This document shows, piece by piece, positions 42,090 through 51,706 of a stretch of DNA of 64,000 nt. Numbering within the stretch: the stretch's first letter is position 1; every line of letters begins with the position of its first letter. Position numbers and translations under genes: made by a program. The stretch covers positions 1,178,001 through 1,242,000 of the forward strand of contig NZ_JAEDOX010000001.1 in assembly GCF_017872555.1 (NCBI RefSeq). Reading direction: 5' to 3'. The stretch comes from Ruegeria sp. HKCCSA071 (GTDB lineage Bacteria; Pseudomonadota; Alphaproteobacteria; Rhodobacterales; Rhodobacteraceae). The notes beneath the pieces are model-generated. The model did no database searches. It saw only the letters and a list, made by a program, of their open reading frames with translations, and was not told where the DNA came from.

Positions 42090-43081
42090 GGTCTGAGCCG
42101 GAACTCGACAATTTCAGTTTCCTGAAACCAGTTGAAATTGTCGTCGGATATCACGGATATGCGTATGTCACCTGCTTCGTCGCGCCATACCGATATCCCC
42201 TCGAGGTTGTCGTAAGCCCCCAGACGTGTCCTCAGAAGCAGTTGCGCGTCTTCCAAACCTGTTTCGGTGTACAGAAAGCTTCGAATCTGGGTGGCGACGC
42301 CCAAAGGCCAGACATATCTGCGCTCGAGAACATACAGGCGACCGTCCGGGCCAAAATCAGCCCCGACAGGGTCAAATCCCGGCGTGACCGGCATGTAAAA
42401 TGGGATATCCCAGTCGGTTTTCACCGCCGCTTCGTTTTTGTCGGTTCCCTTCAGCGGGATCAGCGTTACGACCATCTCGGTGGCACCGACACTGGAGCGA
42501 AACAGCGGGACCACTCCGTCTTCCTCTGGCCAGCGCTCGGGGATTGCGATCAGTTTGCCATCCGGGTCGATCGCCAACGATTCCAGCCCTTTATTGTACG
42601 ATAGCTGCCCGACCTGTTTCGGCGCCGGCACCCAGGCGGAGTCGTTATGCCCTGGCAAAAACAGGTTGAGACCCTGGGATCCCTCAATGGAGACAAAGAG
42701 ACGCCCGTCGGATGCCAATGCCAAACCCTCGGAATCTGCGGACGAGTAATTCCCCAGATCACTGACCAGGCGGTCGAGGTGCCTGTCCGAAACGCCGACA
42801 ATCCGCCCCTCCTGCCGCTGAAAGCGGCCGTGCTGGAAGGCGGCGCGGTCCGACAAGGCGATGAAGTCGAGCCCATTGCCTTGAACCTCCAGCCCGGAAA
42901 AGCCGCCGCTGCGTTCGTTTTCGGAGGTGTCCAAGACAAAAACGCCCAACTCTTCGACTTTGGAAACGGGCAGCGGCACGAAGGTCAGGAACAGGCCAAG
43001 GACGCCGATCAGCGCGGCCAGTACCAAACCGATGGGAATGGCGTTGCGCTTGATCTTGGTGAGAACCGATGCCTTGGGCAT
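42086..43081 (-). CDS. Esterase-like activity of phytase family protein (predicted envelope protein)
   Basis: A 331-residue protein with an N-terminal membrane helix/uncleaved signal (about residues 13-35, AIPIGLVLAALIGVLGLFLTFVPL). The remainder is beta-rich with propeller-like repeats: GLDFIALSDRAAF, SADSEGLALASDGRLFVSIEG, NKGLESLAIDPDGKLIAIPE, DPVGADFGPDGRLYVLERR and YDNLEGISVWRDEAGDIRISVISDDNF. This fits the family annotated as esterase-like activity of phytase, probably a periplasmic phosphoester- or phytate-acting propeller; activity is not proven for most members. Confidence 0.85.
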   Translation of the reverse strand: MPKASVLTKIKRNAIPIGLVLAALIGVLGLFLTFVPLPVSKVEELGVFVLDTSENERSGGFSGLEVQGNGLDFIALSDRAAFQHGRFQRQEGRIVGVSDRHLDRLVSDLGNYSSADSEGLALASDGRLFVSIEGSQGLNLFLPGHNDSAWVPAPKQVGQLSYNKGLESLAIDPDGKLIAIPERWPEEDGVVPLFRSSVGATEMVVTLIPLKGTDKNEAAVKTDWDIPFYMPVTPGFDPVGADFGPDGRLYVLERRYVWPLGVATQIRSFLYTETGLEDAQLLLRTRLGAYDNLEGISVWRDEAGDIRISVISDDNFNWFQETEIVEFRLRP

Positions 43082-43264
43082 GCGCCGCCTCCGGGGGTGT
43101 TGCGACCTGCTGGTTCGCGATCCATGTTCTTGATTTCAGACGATACCGGGACATTCAACCGAATAGAGACCGACCTGCGGCAAATCTCGCCGCCTCAGAC
43201 CCCGCGTGTTTCGCCAGACGTCCTTGGAAAAGGGGTGTTGTGCTGTGACTGGAGCCTGGCTGCC

Positions 43265-44155
43265 CTAGGCCACGTATGATTTGCGCAACGCGCGCGCCTC
43301 GCGCCCGGTCAGGCAGCTTAGGCGCGTTTGGGGGTGTGGTCCTGCGTCTGAACGCAACACCGGAAAGAGCGCGCGCAGTTCTTCGACATCCTCGCGATGC
43401 AGTGATTTCAGCGCCATGTCGCCCGGAAACAGGCTTTCGCTTTGCAGCCCGTGCGAGGTGAGGATCACATGTTCGGCGCATGCGATGTGATAATATGTCA
43501 CCGCCTCGCCCGTGGTCACTTGCCGGATGGTATCATCGTTGACCAGATGAATGGCCGCGCAGAACACGCTTGGTGCGCCAAAATAAAGCTCGGCCCGCCA
43601 GCCCCCCAGCACAACCCGGTGTTGCGGAGAGAGGTAAAGATCCCTGTCCGGCAGCCCCTTGCCCAACGCATCGCGCCGGATGCAGACCGGGTTGAACTGG
43701 GGCCGGACCCGCAGGATTTGCGCGCTGAGTGTTCGTTTGCCGATCCATTCGATGGGCAGCGGGGTTCCACCGGCCACGCAAACCCGGTCGCCCACAGCCA
43801 GATCTTCGACCGGGCGCGGGCCGCGATCCGTTTCGATCAGGGTGCCCGAGACAAAACAGGGCGGATTGGTTGGGTTCAGATCACTCGGGGTGATCTTCCA
43901 GTTGCCAGTGGTCATCGGACCGGTTGGGTTATTGGCATCCCAGGCGTAGATTTGCCCGCCGACCTGAATGAATTCTCCGGTTTCCCCGGTTCCGCGGTAG
44001 TTTCCTTGCCCCAGATAGGTGTAAGGCTGGAAAGTCGCGCCCCCGTCAAACGACACCATCGATCCGCTGATGATCGCGGATTGTGTCGTGTTCTGGACGA
44101 TGAGATCGTTCTGGCCCGTTGTCTTGGCCGTATGGAGAAGAACGTTAAATGCCAC
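43265..44155 (-). CDS. Hint-domain protein (hedgehog/intein-type self-processing fold)
   Basis: A 296-residue protein. From Cys100 (PPCFVSGTLIETDRGPRPVEDLAVGDRV) it shows the start of a Hint domain, followed by WIGKRTLSA, the segment CIRRDALGKGLPDRDLYLSPQHRVVL with the block His, and YYHIACAEHVILTSHGLQSESLFPG. This type (Hint_2) is frequent in Roseobacter genomes, often on secreted RTX-like proteins. Here only about 99 residues precede it, with a beta-rich look (SMVSFDGGATFQPYTYLGQGN), and no calcium-binding repeats are visible. Nothing follows that could be a clear C-extein beyond about 30 residues. The start is GTG 44155 without a good ribosome site, so the N-terminus is uncertain. Confidence 0.82.
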   Translation of the reverse strand: MAFNVLLHTAKTTGQNDLIVQNTTQSAIISGSMVSFDGGATFQPYTYLGQGNYRGTGETGEFIQVGGQIYAWDANNPTGPMTTGNWKITPSDLNPTNPPCFVSGTLIETDRGPRPVEDLAVGDRVCVAGGTPLPIEWIGKRTLSAQILRVRPQFNPVCIRRDALGKGLPDRDLYLSPQHRVVLGGWRAELYFGAPSVFCAAIHLVNDDTIRQVTTGEAVTYYHIACAEHVILTSHGLQSESLFPGDMALKSLHREDVEELRALFPVLRSDAGPHPQTRLSCLTGREARALRKSYVA

Positions 44156-44600
44156 CGGGCGTCACCAAGGTCGTGCGGGCATTCTCCAACGTCGACCTGT
44201 TATTCAACACAGAGCAACATCCCGGAAAGGCCTGCGCTTGACATTCCTGCTTCACCAATACCCGATCACTTACAAAACGCCCCATAAGAACAACTTATAT
44301 GATTGATAACGTCGTTTTCAACAACATATGGATTGCTGAATACTTACCTGCATGCAGCATATCGGACACATGGTTTGGCAGGTGCGTCTGAAGGCGGTTC
44401 TGTCATTGAGGAACGCGGCGTGATCTGCGTCTTTTACCTGTCGCGACCAAGGATCACCCGCGCGTCGATAGGGCCAGTTTGAAAGAAAAACCTGCTCACC
44501 TTTCCGAGCGGGCGGCTTTCCCTTGCCCTTGTCCGCAATATGTTGCACCACACACGGGTTCAAACCCGGCAATGCGGGCCAAAGGATAAGGACAAGGCGA
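44156..44600. other. 445-base non-coding region between the Hint gene and cobS
   Basis: No gene was found. It contains an AT-rich block (about 44240-44345), a candidate leftward promoter (44294-44321) for the Hint gene, and near cobS a small perfect hairpin CGGGTT CA AACCCG (44555-44568). I looked for a cobalamin riboswitch ahead of cobS and did not find a recognisable B12 box. Confidence 0.6.
44294..44321 (-). promoter_or_regulatory. Candidate sigma-70 promoter for the Hint-domain gene
   Basis: On the minus strand TTGAAA (44321-44316) is followed after 16 bases by TATAAG (44299-44294), in the AT-rich part of the intergenic region. It would give a leader of roughly 130 bases before GTG 44155. 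Confidence 0.4.
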
Positions 44601-45587
44601 ATGGCTGACGGATCGATCGATGTAAACGCAAAACCCACCGAAGATATCTCGGTCCGTGACGTATTTGGCATTGAGACGGATATGAAGGTCAAAGGGTTTG
44701 CCGAAGCCACCGACCGAGTGCCCGTCATCGACCCGACCTACAAGTTTGACCCCGAGACGACATTGGCGATCCTGGCGGGTTTTGCCCATAATCGCCGGGT
44801 GATGATTCAGGGTTATCACGGCACCGGCAAATCGACCCATATCGAGCAGGTCGCCGCCCGTCTGAACTGGCCCGCCGTGCGCGTGAACCTGGACAGCCAT
44901 ATCAGCCGGATCGACCTGATCGGCAAGGACGCGATCAAACTGCGCGATGGCAAGCAGGTGACCGAATTCCACGAGGGCATCCTGCCCTGGGCCCTGCGCA
45001 ACCCCGTCGCCATCGTATTCGACGAATATGACGCGGGCCGGGCCGACGTGATGTTCGTGATCCAGCGCGTGCTGGAACATGACGGCAAGCTGACCCTGCT
45101 GGACCAGAATGAGATCATCACGCCGAACCCGTGTTTCCGCCTGTTTGCCACTGCAAACACCGTGGGTCTGGGCGATACCACGGGTCTGTATCACGGCACC
45201 CAGCAGATCAACCAGGCGCAGATGGACCGCTGGTCGCTGGTCTCGACCCTGAACTATCTGAGCCATGATGCCGAGACGATGATCGTGCTGTCGAAGGCGC
45301 CGCATTACAACACCGCCGAGGGCCGCAAGACCGTCAGCCAGATGGTCACCGTGGCCGACCTGACCCGGACCGCCTTCATGAATGGCGACCTGTCCACCGT
45401 CATGAGCCCGCGGACCGTGATCAACTGGGCGCAGAATGCCGAGATTTTCCGCAATGTGGGCTATGCGTTCCGCCTGTCGTTCCTAAACAAGTGCGACGAG
45501 TTGGAACGTCAGACCGTGGCCGAGTTCTATCAGCGCTGCTTTGACGAGGAATTGCCAGAAAGCGCCGCGAGTGCGAGCTTGGGCTAA
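44601..45587 (+). CDS. cobS: Aerobic cobaltochelatase subunit CobS
   Basis: A 328-residue AAA+ ATPase that with CobT and CobN inserts cobalt into hydrogenobyrinic acid a,c-diamide. Walker A is [13 protein letters not shown], Walker [15 protein letters not shown], followed by the [12 protein letters not shown] sensor region. The N-terminus [24 protein letters not shown] is typical of CobS. The start is ATG 44601 (AAGGATAAGGACAAGG ahead); the frame is open further upstream but not needed. cobT follows after 121 bases that hold a hairpin and a repeat. cobN is not in the window. Confidence 0.97.
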   Translation: MADGSIDVNAKPTEDISVRDVFGIETDMKVKGFAEATDRVPVIDPTYKFDPETTLAILAGFAHNRRVMIQGYHGTGKSTHIEQVAARLNWPAVRVNLDSHISRIDLIGKDAIKLRDGKQVTEFHEGILPWALRNPVAIVFDEYDAGRADVMFVIQRVLEHDGKLTLLDQNEIITPNPCFRLFATANTVGLGDTTGLYHGTQQINQAQMDRWSLVSTLNYLSHDAETMIVLSKAPHYNTAEGRKTVSQMVTVADLTRTAFMNGDLSTVMSPRTVINWAQNAEIFRNVGYAFRLSFLNKCDELERQTVAEFYQRCFDEELPESAASASLG

Positions 45588-45595
45588 ACGCCCGG

Positions 45596-45618
45596 ATTGC
45601 GCCCGTTCCGGGCGCAAT
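45596..45618 (+). terminator. Hairpin after cobS
   Basis: A perfect 10-bp stem ATTGCGCCCG/CGGGCGCAAT with three-base loop begins eight bases after the cobS stop. It runs directly into dispersed element copy 3, whose ATATTTTT supplies a T run. It may attenuate read-through into cobT. Confidence 0.65.
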
Positions 45619-45651
45619 GCCTCCGGCGGGGATATTTTTGGCCAGATGAAG
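45619..45651 (+). repeat. Dispersed 3'-end element, copy 3
   Basis: GCCTCCGGCGGGGATATTTT then TGGCCAGATGAAG, reading in the cobS direction. The small CTCC/GGGG stem and the GATATTTTTGGCCAGATGAAG core match, in the same orientation relative to the upstream gene, the copies after the M20D gene, pntB and cobT. Confidence 0.75.
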
Positions 45652-45708
45652 TCGGATCCGCTACAGTTTTCCGCGCCGGGCAGGTCACTTTGATGAGGGC
45701 TTAAGGAC

Positions 45709-47586
45709 ATGGCACAGAAGAACGACAACCCCGCTGATCCGTTCAAAAAAGCGCTGGCCGAGGCCACCAAGGTCATGGCCGATGATCCTGAGCTGTCGGT
45801 AACTTATACGGTCGATCCGTCGGGCCTTTCGGGTGAGTCGATGCGGCTGCCGCAGGTGTCGCGCCGTATGACGCGGGAAGAGGTTCTGCTGGCGCGCGGC
45901 ACGGCGGATGCTTTGGCGTTGCAGCGCCGGTACCATGATGACGCCACCCATGCGCGCTATGCGCCTCCGGGGGACATGGCGCGGGACTTGTACGAGGCGA
46001 TGGAAACGGCGCGCTGCGAGGCGATGGGCGCGCGGGATATGCCCGGCACTGCCAGCAATATCGACGTCAAGATCGGGCATGAGGCGATCCGGCGCGGATA
46101 TGACCAGTGCAAGCAGCCTGCCGATGCGCCCTTGTCGGTGGCGGCGGGATATCTGATCCGGCATCTGGCCACCGGGCGCGATCTGCCGCCTGCGGCCGAG
46201 AACATCATGAACCTGTGGCGCGGGTTCATCGAGGAACAGGCCGGTGGAGTGTTGGAGAACCTTGATGACGTGCTGTCGGATCAGGCGGAGTTTGCCAAGT
46301 TCGCGCGGCAGATGATCAAGGATCTGGGCTATGGCGACCAGCTGGGTGATGACCCTGATGAGCTGGACGACGAGCAGGAAGATCAGGCCGAGGACGACGC
46401 CGAGGAACAGCCCGATCCTGACAGCACCGGTCAGGATGATCAGGACGAGCAGGACGCGGATGCGACGCCTGAGCAGACGCAGGAAGAGCAGCAGGATCAA
46501 TCTCAGGCGCAGGTCTCGATGGATGAGATGGCCGAGGATGAGCTGGGTGACGAGGCGGAGATGCCTGATGGCGAAGCCCCGCTGGAGCCGCCTGCCCCGC
46601 CGCCCGCCTCTGAGGCCGATCCGGATTACAAGGTCTATCTGAGCACGCATGATGAAGAGATTGCCGCCGAAGATCTGGCCGAACCCGCGGAACTGGAACG
46701 GCTACGCGCCTATCTGGATCAGCAACTTGAACCTTTGAAAGGGGCGGTTTCGCGCCTTGCCAACAAGTTGCAGCGCCGGTTGCAGGCGCAACAGAACCGC
46801 AGTTGGGAGTTCGACCGCGAGGAAGGCATTCTGGATGCGGGCCGTCTGGCGCGCGTTGTCGCCAACCCCACCACACCGCTGAGTTTCAAGGTCGAGAAGG
46901 ATACCGAGTTCCGCGATACGGTGGTCACGTTGCTGCTGGACAATTCGGGGTCGATGCGGGGGCGTCCGATCTCGATCGCGGCCATCTGTGCCGATGTTCT
47001 GGCGCGGACGCTGGAGCGCTGCAATGTGAAGGTCGAGATTCTGGGCTTTACCACGCGGGCGTGGAAAGGCGGTCAGGCGCGCGAGGCGTGGCTGAACGAT
47101 GGCCGCCCGCAGCAACCCGGCCGTCTGAACGACCTGCGCCATATCATCTACAAGGGCGCTGATGCCCCGTGGCGGCGGGCGCGGACCAATCTGGGTCTGA
47201 TGATGAAAGAGGGCCTGCTGAAGGAAAACATCGACGGCGAGGCGCTGGAATGGGCGCATCGCCGGATGATCGCGCGGCGCGAGCAGCGCAAGATTTTGAT
47301 GGTGATTTCGGATGGGGCTCCGGTTGATGATTCAACCCTGAGCGTGAACCCCGCCAACTATCTGGAAAAGCACCTGCGCGATGTGATTGCCATGGTGGAA
47401 AAGCGCAAAATGGTCGAGCTGCTGGCGATTGGCATCGGTCATGATGTGACCCGGTATTACGACCGTGCGGTGACAATCACCGATGTGGAACAGCTGGCCG
47501 GTGCGATGACGGAACAACTGGCGGCCCTGTTCGACAGTGATCCGCGCGCGCGGGCGCGGGTGATGGGGATGAAGAAGGTCAGCTAG
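45709..47586 (+). CDS. cobT: Aerobic cobaltochelatase subunit CobT
   Basis: A 625-residue partner of CobS. After an N-terminal helical domain (to about residue 210), residues 215-310 form a strongly acidic, Asp/Glu/Gln-rich region, as usual in CobT. The C-terminal third is a von Willebrand factor A-like domain with the MIDAS motif DNSGSM (Asp411) and the later [12 protein letters not shown]. Together CobS and CobT form the chaperone-like AAA+ part of the cobalt chelatase. A dispersed element copy follows the stop by 10 bases. Confidence 0.97.
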   Translation: MAQKNDNPADPFKKALAEATKVMADDPELSVTYTVDPSGLSGESMRLPQVSRRMTREEVLLARGTADALALQRRYHDDATHARYAPPGDMARDLYEAMETARCEAMGARDMPGTASNIDVKIGHEAIRRGYDQCKQPADAPLSVAAGYLIRHLATGRDLPPAAENIMNLWRGFIEEQAGGVLENLDDVLSDQAEFAKFARQMIKDLGYGDQLGDDPDELDDEQEDQAEDDAEEQPDPDSTGQDDQDEQDADATPEQTQEEQQDQSQAQVSMDEMAEDELGDEAEMPDGEAPLEPPAPPPASEADPDYKVYLSTHDEEIAAEDLAEPAELERLRAYLDQQLEPLKGAVSRLANKLQRRLQAQQNRSWEFDREEGILDAGRLARVVANPTTPLSFKVEKDTEFRDTVVTLLLDNSGSMRGRPISIAAICADVLARTLERCNVKVEILGFTTRAWKGGQAREAWLNDGRPQQPGRLNDLRHIIYKGADAPWRRARTNLGLMMKEGLLKENIDGEALEWAHRRMIARREQRKILMVISDGAPVDDSTLSVNPANYLEKHLRDVIAMVEKRKMVELLAIGIGHDVTRYYDRAVTITDVEQLAGAMTEQLAALFDSDPRARARVMGMKKVS

Positions 47587-47596
47587 GCTGGCCTTG

Positions 47597-47632
47597 CCTC
47601 CGGCGGGAGTATTTCCCAAAAGATGAAAAGGC
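47597..47632 (+). repeat. Dispersed 3'-end element, copy 4 (more divergent)
   Basis: GCCTCCGGCGGGAGTATTTC then CCAAAAGATGAAAAGG, reading in the cobT direction. It shares the CTCCGGCGGG start and the TATTT...AGATGAA core with copy 3 but has drifted in the middle. The CTCC/GGAG arms can pair. Confidence 0.65.
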
Positions 47633-47667
47633 GGCGATTTCGACCGCCCGGCTGAGGGAGGTGTAGT

Positions 47668-49458
47668 ATGTTCCAATCCTTTGAGGTGACCGCGCGGCCC
47701 GAGCAGGGGCCGCCGCGTCTGGCTGCGTTGCGCGCGGAGCTGGCGCGCGAAGGGTTGGACGGGTTTCTGATCCCGCGTGCTGATGCGCATCAGGGCGAGT
47801 ATGTGGCCCCGCGGGATGAACGACTGGCCTGGTTGACCGGATTTACGGGATCGGCCGGGTTCTGTGCTGCGCTGACCGGCATGGCTGGCGTATTCGTCGA
47901 CGGGCGGTATCGCACGCAGGTCAAGGCGCAGGTCGCGGATGTGTTCACGCCGGTGCCGTGGCCTGACGTGAGCCTGAGTGCATGGCTGAAGGAGCAGTTG
48001 CCCGGTGGTGGCAAGGTGGGTTTCGACCCGTGGCTGCACGCGGCAGGGCAGATCTCGTCCACGCTGGGCGAGCTTGAGGGCGCAGGCATCGAACTGGTGC
48101 GCTGCGGCAATCTGGTGGACCGCATTTGGGCGGATCAGCCTGAACCGCCGATGCAGGCCGTCAAGGCGCATCCGATCGAGTTTGCGGGCGAAACCGCTGA
48201 CAGCAAGATTGCCAGACTGGCCGCAGACCTGCGGCAGGCCGGGCGAAAGGCCGCGGTGATCACGTTGCCGGATTCGATCATGTGGCTGCTGAACGTTCGG
48301 GGGTCGGATATCGCTTACAACCCCGTGGCCCACGGGTTTGCGATCCTGCATGACGACGGCCGGGTCGATCTGTTCATGGCTACGGCAAAACTGTTGGACG
48401 TGCAGGATCATCTGGACCCGAAGGTGACGGTGCACAACCCCGCGGAGTTTCTGGAGGCGGTGAAAGCGCTGGACGGTGTGGTGCAGGTGGACCTGAACAC
48501 GGTGCCGCAGATCGTGGCCGACGCGTTGGGTGATGCCATGGTGGATGGCGGCGACCCCTGTGCCCTGCCCAAGGCCTGCAAAAACCCGGCCGAAATCGCG
48601 GGCAGCGCCGAGGCGCATTTGCGTGATGCGGTGGCGGTGGTCGAAACCCTGTGCTGGCTGGACGCACAGCCCCCCGGCAGCCTGTCCGAGACGCAGGTGG
48701 TCACGCGGCTGGAAGAAAACCGCCGCAGGGACAATGTGTTGCAGGATATCTCGTTCGATACCATTGCCGGGACGGGTCCGAACGGCGCGATCATGCATTA
48801 CCGCGTGACGAACGAGACCGACAGCCGGTTGCAGGACGGTCATCTGCTGGTGCTGGACAGCGGCGGGCAATATCTGGATGGCACCACCGATATCACGCGG
48901 ACGCTTGCCATCGGCTCTGTCGGGGCGGAGGAAAAGACCTGCTTCACCCGCGTGCTGAAGGGCATGATCGCCATGTCGATGCTGCGCTGGCCCGCAGGGC
49001 TGGCCGGGCGCGATATCGAATGCGTGGCCCGCACGCCGCTATGGGCGGCGGGGCAGGATTTCAACCATGGCGTCGGACATGGCGTCGGGGCCTACTTGAG
49101 CGTGCATGAGGGGCCGCAGCGCCTGTCGAAGGTCAGCCATGTCCCACTGCAACCCGGCATGATCCTGTCGAATGAGCCGGGATATTACCGCGAAGGCGCC
49201 TTTGGCATCCGCATTGAAAACCTTGTGGTGGTGGAAGAGGCCCCGGCCCTGCCCGGTGGCGATGCGGAACGCGCGATGCTGTGCTGGCGCACCCTGACAT
49301 TTGTGCCAATTGACCGCAGGCTGATCATGGTGGATATGTTGACGCCTGACGAGCGCGGCTGGCTGAACGCCTATCATCGCGACGTCGCGGAAAAAATCCG
49401 CCCAAGGCTGGGACATGACGCGCAACTGTGGTTGGATGCCGCAACTGCGCCGATCTGA
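47668..49458 (+). CDS. Xaa-Pro aminopeptidase, long three-domain form (M24B)
   Basis: A 596-residue M24B aminopeptidase P that removes an N-terminal residue before proline. It has the three-domain layout of the long form: two creatinase-like domains (RLAALRAELAREGLDGFLIPRADAHQGEY near the start), then the pita-bread catalytic domain. Metal ligands are in LLVLDSGGQYLDGTTDITRT (two Asp), HGVGHGVGAYLSVHEGP (His), MILSNEPGYYREGAFGIRIENL (two Glu). GGGAGG six bases ahead supports ATG 47668. It follows cobT by 81 bases including repeat copy 4. Confidence 0.94.
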   Translation: MFQSFEVTARPEQGPPRLAALRAELAREGLDGFLIPRADAHQGEYVAPRDERLAWLTGFTGSAGFCAALTGMAGVFVDGRYRTQVKAQVADVFTPVPWPDVSLSAWLKEQLPGGGKVGFDPWLHAAGQISSTLGELEGAGIELVRCGNLVDRIWADQPEPPMQAVKAHPIEFAGETADSKIARLAADLRQAGRKAAVITLPDSIMWLLNVRGSDIAYNPVAHGFAILHDDGRVDLFMATAKLLDVQDHLDPKVTVHNPAEFLEAVKALDGVVQVDLNTVPQIVADALGDAMVDGGDPCALPKACKNPAEIAGSAEAHLRDAVAVVETLCWLDAQPPGSLSETQVVTRLEENRRRDNVLQDISFDTIAGTGPNGAIMHYRVTNETDSRLQDGHLLVLDSGGQYLDGTTDITRTLAIGSVGAEEKTCFTRVLKGMIAMSMLRWPAGLAGRDIECVARTPLWAAGQDFNHGVGHGVGAYLSVHEGPQRLSKVSHVPLQPGMILSNEPGYYREGAFGIRIENLVVVEEAPALPGGDAERAMLCWRTLTFVPIDRRLIMVDMLTPDERGWLNAYHRDVAEKIRPRLGHDAQLWLDAATAPI

Positions 49459-49521
49459 CACCCGCCTGTTACATAGAACGGGCAGAGGAGAGGCCCCAAT
49501 ACGTCGACGGAAGGACCAGAG

Positions 49522-49863
49522 ATGACTGAGATCACGATCCAAAAAGCGCCGGGCAAATGGACTGTCCGTTCGGGCGGCGCGATTCTGGGCGAAACGAGCA
49601 ACGCGCTGGAACTGCACGAAGGCGACAAAGCTCCGGTGATTTACTTTCCGCGCGGCGATGTTGCCATGGCATTTCTGGACCAGACCGACAAGGTGACGCA
49701 TTGCGCCCGCATGGGTGATGCGACGCATTTTTCCATCGTCAACAAATCCTCGGTGACCGAAAACGCGGTCTGGAGTTATGAAGACCCGGTTTCCGCCGTG
49801 GCCGAGATCAAGGGATACCTGGCGTTTTATCCGGTGGACTCGGTGAAGGTGGAACAGATTTAA
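49522..49863 (+). CDS. DUF427 domain-containing protein
   Basis: A 113-residue protein of the DUF427 family: GKWTVRSGGAILGETSNALELHEG, VIYFPRGDVAM, and the C-terminal VWSYEDPVSAVAEIKGYLAFYPVDSVKV. The fold is a small beta-tent with no known reaction. GGA six bases ahead of ATG 49522 fits the start. It ends 58 bases before the convergent ClC gene, with a hairpin between. Confidence 0.88.
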   Translation: MTEITIQKAPGKWTVRSGGAILGETSNALELHEGDKAPVIYFPRGDVAMAFLDQTDKVTHCARMGDATHFSIVNKSSVTENAVWSYEDPVSAVAEIKGYLAFYPVDSVKVEQI

Positions 49864-49887
49864 GGGCACCGGACAGGGTTTCAACGG

Positions 49888-49922
49888 AGGCTTCCGGAAC
49901 GCTTGCCCCGCGGCGGAAGCTT
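49888..49922. terminator. Hairpin between convergent DUF427 and ClC genes
   Basis: Arms AGGCTTCCG (49888-49896) and CGGAAGCTT (49914-49922) pair over nine positions with one G/T pair. It adjoins the ClC stop codon and is followed on the plus strand by a short T run; it may serve both genes. Confidence 0.5.
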
Positions 49923-51607
49923 TATGAATGTTCCTCGGCCGCGGTGGCTGCGAGGGCCCGGTTGTAAGCCTTGAGCGCGTCGACATGGTAGAGCGCGCCG
50001 ACCGGTGTCTCGGACCCGTCCTGTTCCAGAACGATAACCGGAATGCAGGGTATGTCGTCACGGTCGAAATAGGGCATCGCGGCCTCAAGCGTGGCGCTGG
50101 CCTGAATGCACAGGCCCTGTTCGATCAGGGCGTGCGCCTCGTCCGCAGTGATTGAGCGGTCATCCCCGATAGGGCGCATCACCGCCCCGGCGCGCAGCAT
50201 CGCGAGCAGATAAGCCTGCGGCCCGGCGGCCAGGTGGACGTCGCGGCGTTCCAGCTGGGTCAGGAAGAACGACCGGTCCACAAGGCGCGACGCCAATGCG
50301 GTGGATATGGATACAGTCACCATCACGGCAAGGCCGATCTGCCAGTCTCCGGTCAGTTCAAACACGATCAGAGTGGTCGAGATGGGCGCGCCCAGAACCG
50401 CAGCAGCCACCGCGCCCATTCCGGCAAAGGCATAAAGCGTATGCGTGCCGGACACATCCGGCAGCAGCCCAGTGGCGATCAGTCCGAACGCCAGCCCGGT
50501 CAGCGCGCCGATCATCAGAGACGGTGAAAACACCCCGCCCCCCATGCGCCCGCCCATGGTGATCGCCACAGCCACTGTCTTGGTCACCGCAAACAGGATT
50601 GCGGTTGTCAAAACCAGATCACCGGTCAGGGCGCGGATCGTGGTCTGGTAGCCGACACCGATGATATGCGGGAACCAGATCGCCATCAGCCCCAGCATCG
50701 CGCCGGACACGGCCGGGCGCAGCCAGCCCGGAATGGACAGGCGGTTCTGGATATGGCTGCCGATATCTTCAGCAAAAAAGATTGACCGCATCAGCAGCAG
50801 CGCGACAAAGCCGCAGATCAGGCCGAGGATCAGGAAGGCGGGAAGTTCGACATAGAATTGCAGCGATCCGGGCGTTTCCAGCGTGAACTCGGTAACATCG
50901 CCATATTCCAACCGGTTGATCACAGTTCCGGCGACCGAGGCGATGACGATCGGGGCAAAGGCATGCACGGCGAAGTGGCGCAGCACAACTTCGAGCGCGA
51001 ACAGGGCCCCGGCGATGGGGGCGTTGAAACTGGCTGATACGGCGGCGGCGACAGCACAGCCCAGCAGGTCACGGCCCGTGATCCCGTCGGCATGGATGCG
51101 GTTGCTGACCCAGGTGGAGATGACCCCTGCCATATGCACCACGGGGCCTTCGCGGCCCGTTGACCCCCCGGAACTGAGCGTGATCAGCGAGGCAAAGAAC
51201 GAGGCGATGCCGGCCTTGACCTCGACCCGCCCGTCGGTGATGGCGGACCCTTCGATCACATCAGCGACGGACCTGACGCGCCCGTCATTGGTAAACCGGT
51301 TCAGGATCAGGCCCACGACCAGCCCTCCGATGATCGGGATGATCAGGATCATGAACCACGGCAGTTTCTCGGCATGGCTGTGCAGCAGCAGAACGTCGTC
51401 GGTGTCGTAGAGATAGGCCTGCAACGCGCGGATGGCCTTGCGGAATCCAAGCGCCATGAACCCGGCAGCGATACCGATGACCAGCGCGATGAACCAGAAC
51501 TGGATCTGGCTTGGTCCCTGGCGCAGCATCACCCGCCACGCATCCCTGATCGCGGCCAGAGCCTGATTGAGCTGGTTGCGCAGAACGGTGCGGGTCGACT
51601 GGGTCAT
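49922..51607 (-). CDS. ClC-family chloride channel/antiporter with C-terminal CBS-like region
   Basis: A 561-residue membrane protein. The selectivity and gating motifs of ClC proteins are present: GSAIT (in place of GSGIP), GREGPVVHMAG with the external gating Glu, and GGVFSPSLMIGALTG (the GxFxP motif). About residues 440-561 form a soluble tail with CBS-like patterns (DDRSITADEAHALIEQGLC and the final DDIPCIPVIVLEQDG-like strand), which in relatives binds nucleotides. Whether it is a channel or a proton-coupled exchanger cannot be told by motif alone. GAGGG just ahead of ATG 51607 supports the start. Confidence 0.9.
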   Translation of the reverse strand: MTQSTRTVLRNQLNQALAAIRDAWRVMLRQGPSQIQFWFIALVIGIAAGFMALGFRKAIRALQAYLYDTDDVLLLHSHAEKLPWFMILIIPIIGGLVVGLILNRFTNDGRVRSVADVIEGSAITDGRVEVKAGIASFFASLITLSSGGSTGREGPVVHMAGVISTWVSNRIHADGITGRDLLGCAVAAAVSASFNAPIAGALFALEVVLRHFAVHAFAPIVIASVAGTVINRLEYGDVTEFTLETPGSLQFYVELPAFLILGLICGFVALLLMRSIFFAEDIGSHIQNRLSIPGWLRPAVSGAMLGLMAIWFPHIIGVGYQTTIRALTGDLVLTTAILFAVTKTVAVAITMGGRMGGGVFSPSLMIGALTGLAFGLIATGLLPDVSGTHTLYAFAGMGAVAAAVLGAPISTTLIVFELTGDWQIGLAVMVTVSISTALASRLVDRSFFLTQLERRDVHLAAGPQAYLLAMLRAGAVMRPIGDDRSITADEAHALIEQGLCIQASATLEAAMPYFDRDDIPCIPVIVLEQDGSETPVGALYHVDALKAYNRALAATAAEEHS

Positions 51608-51706
51608 TGGCCCTCGGGGATCATCACGTAACCCTTAGTAAGCCACGGAGCACCCTAATAAAAGTGAGATAGCGACAGTGTGAGGCCATTTCGTGCCACG
51701 GGCGCA

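Noticed and set aside
44555..44568. CGGGTTCAAACCCG resembling a tRNA T-arm
   Set aside because: The stem and loop lengths do not fit a T-arm (the pairing takes up the loop bases), and no acceptor, D or anticodon arm can be drawn around it. It is a plain hairpin in the cobS leader.
47332..48870. Long minus-strand open frame opposite cobT and the Xaa-Pro aminopeptidase
   Set aside because: Antisense shadow; no motifs, and both sense genes have complete active sites.
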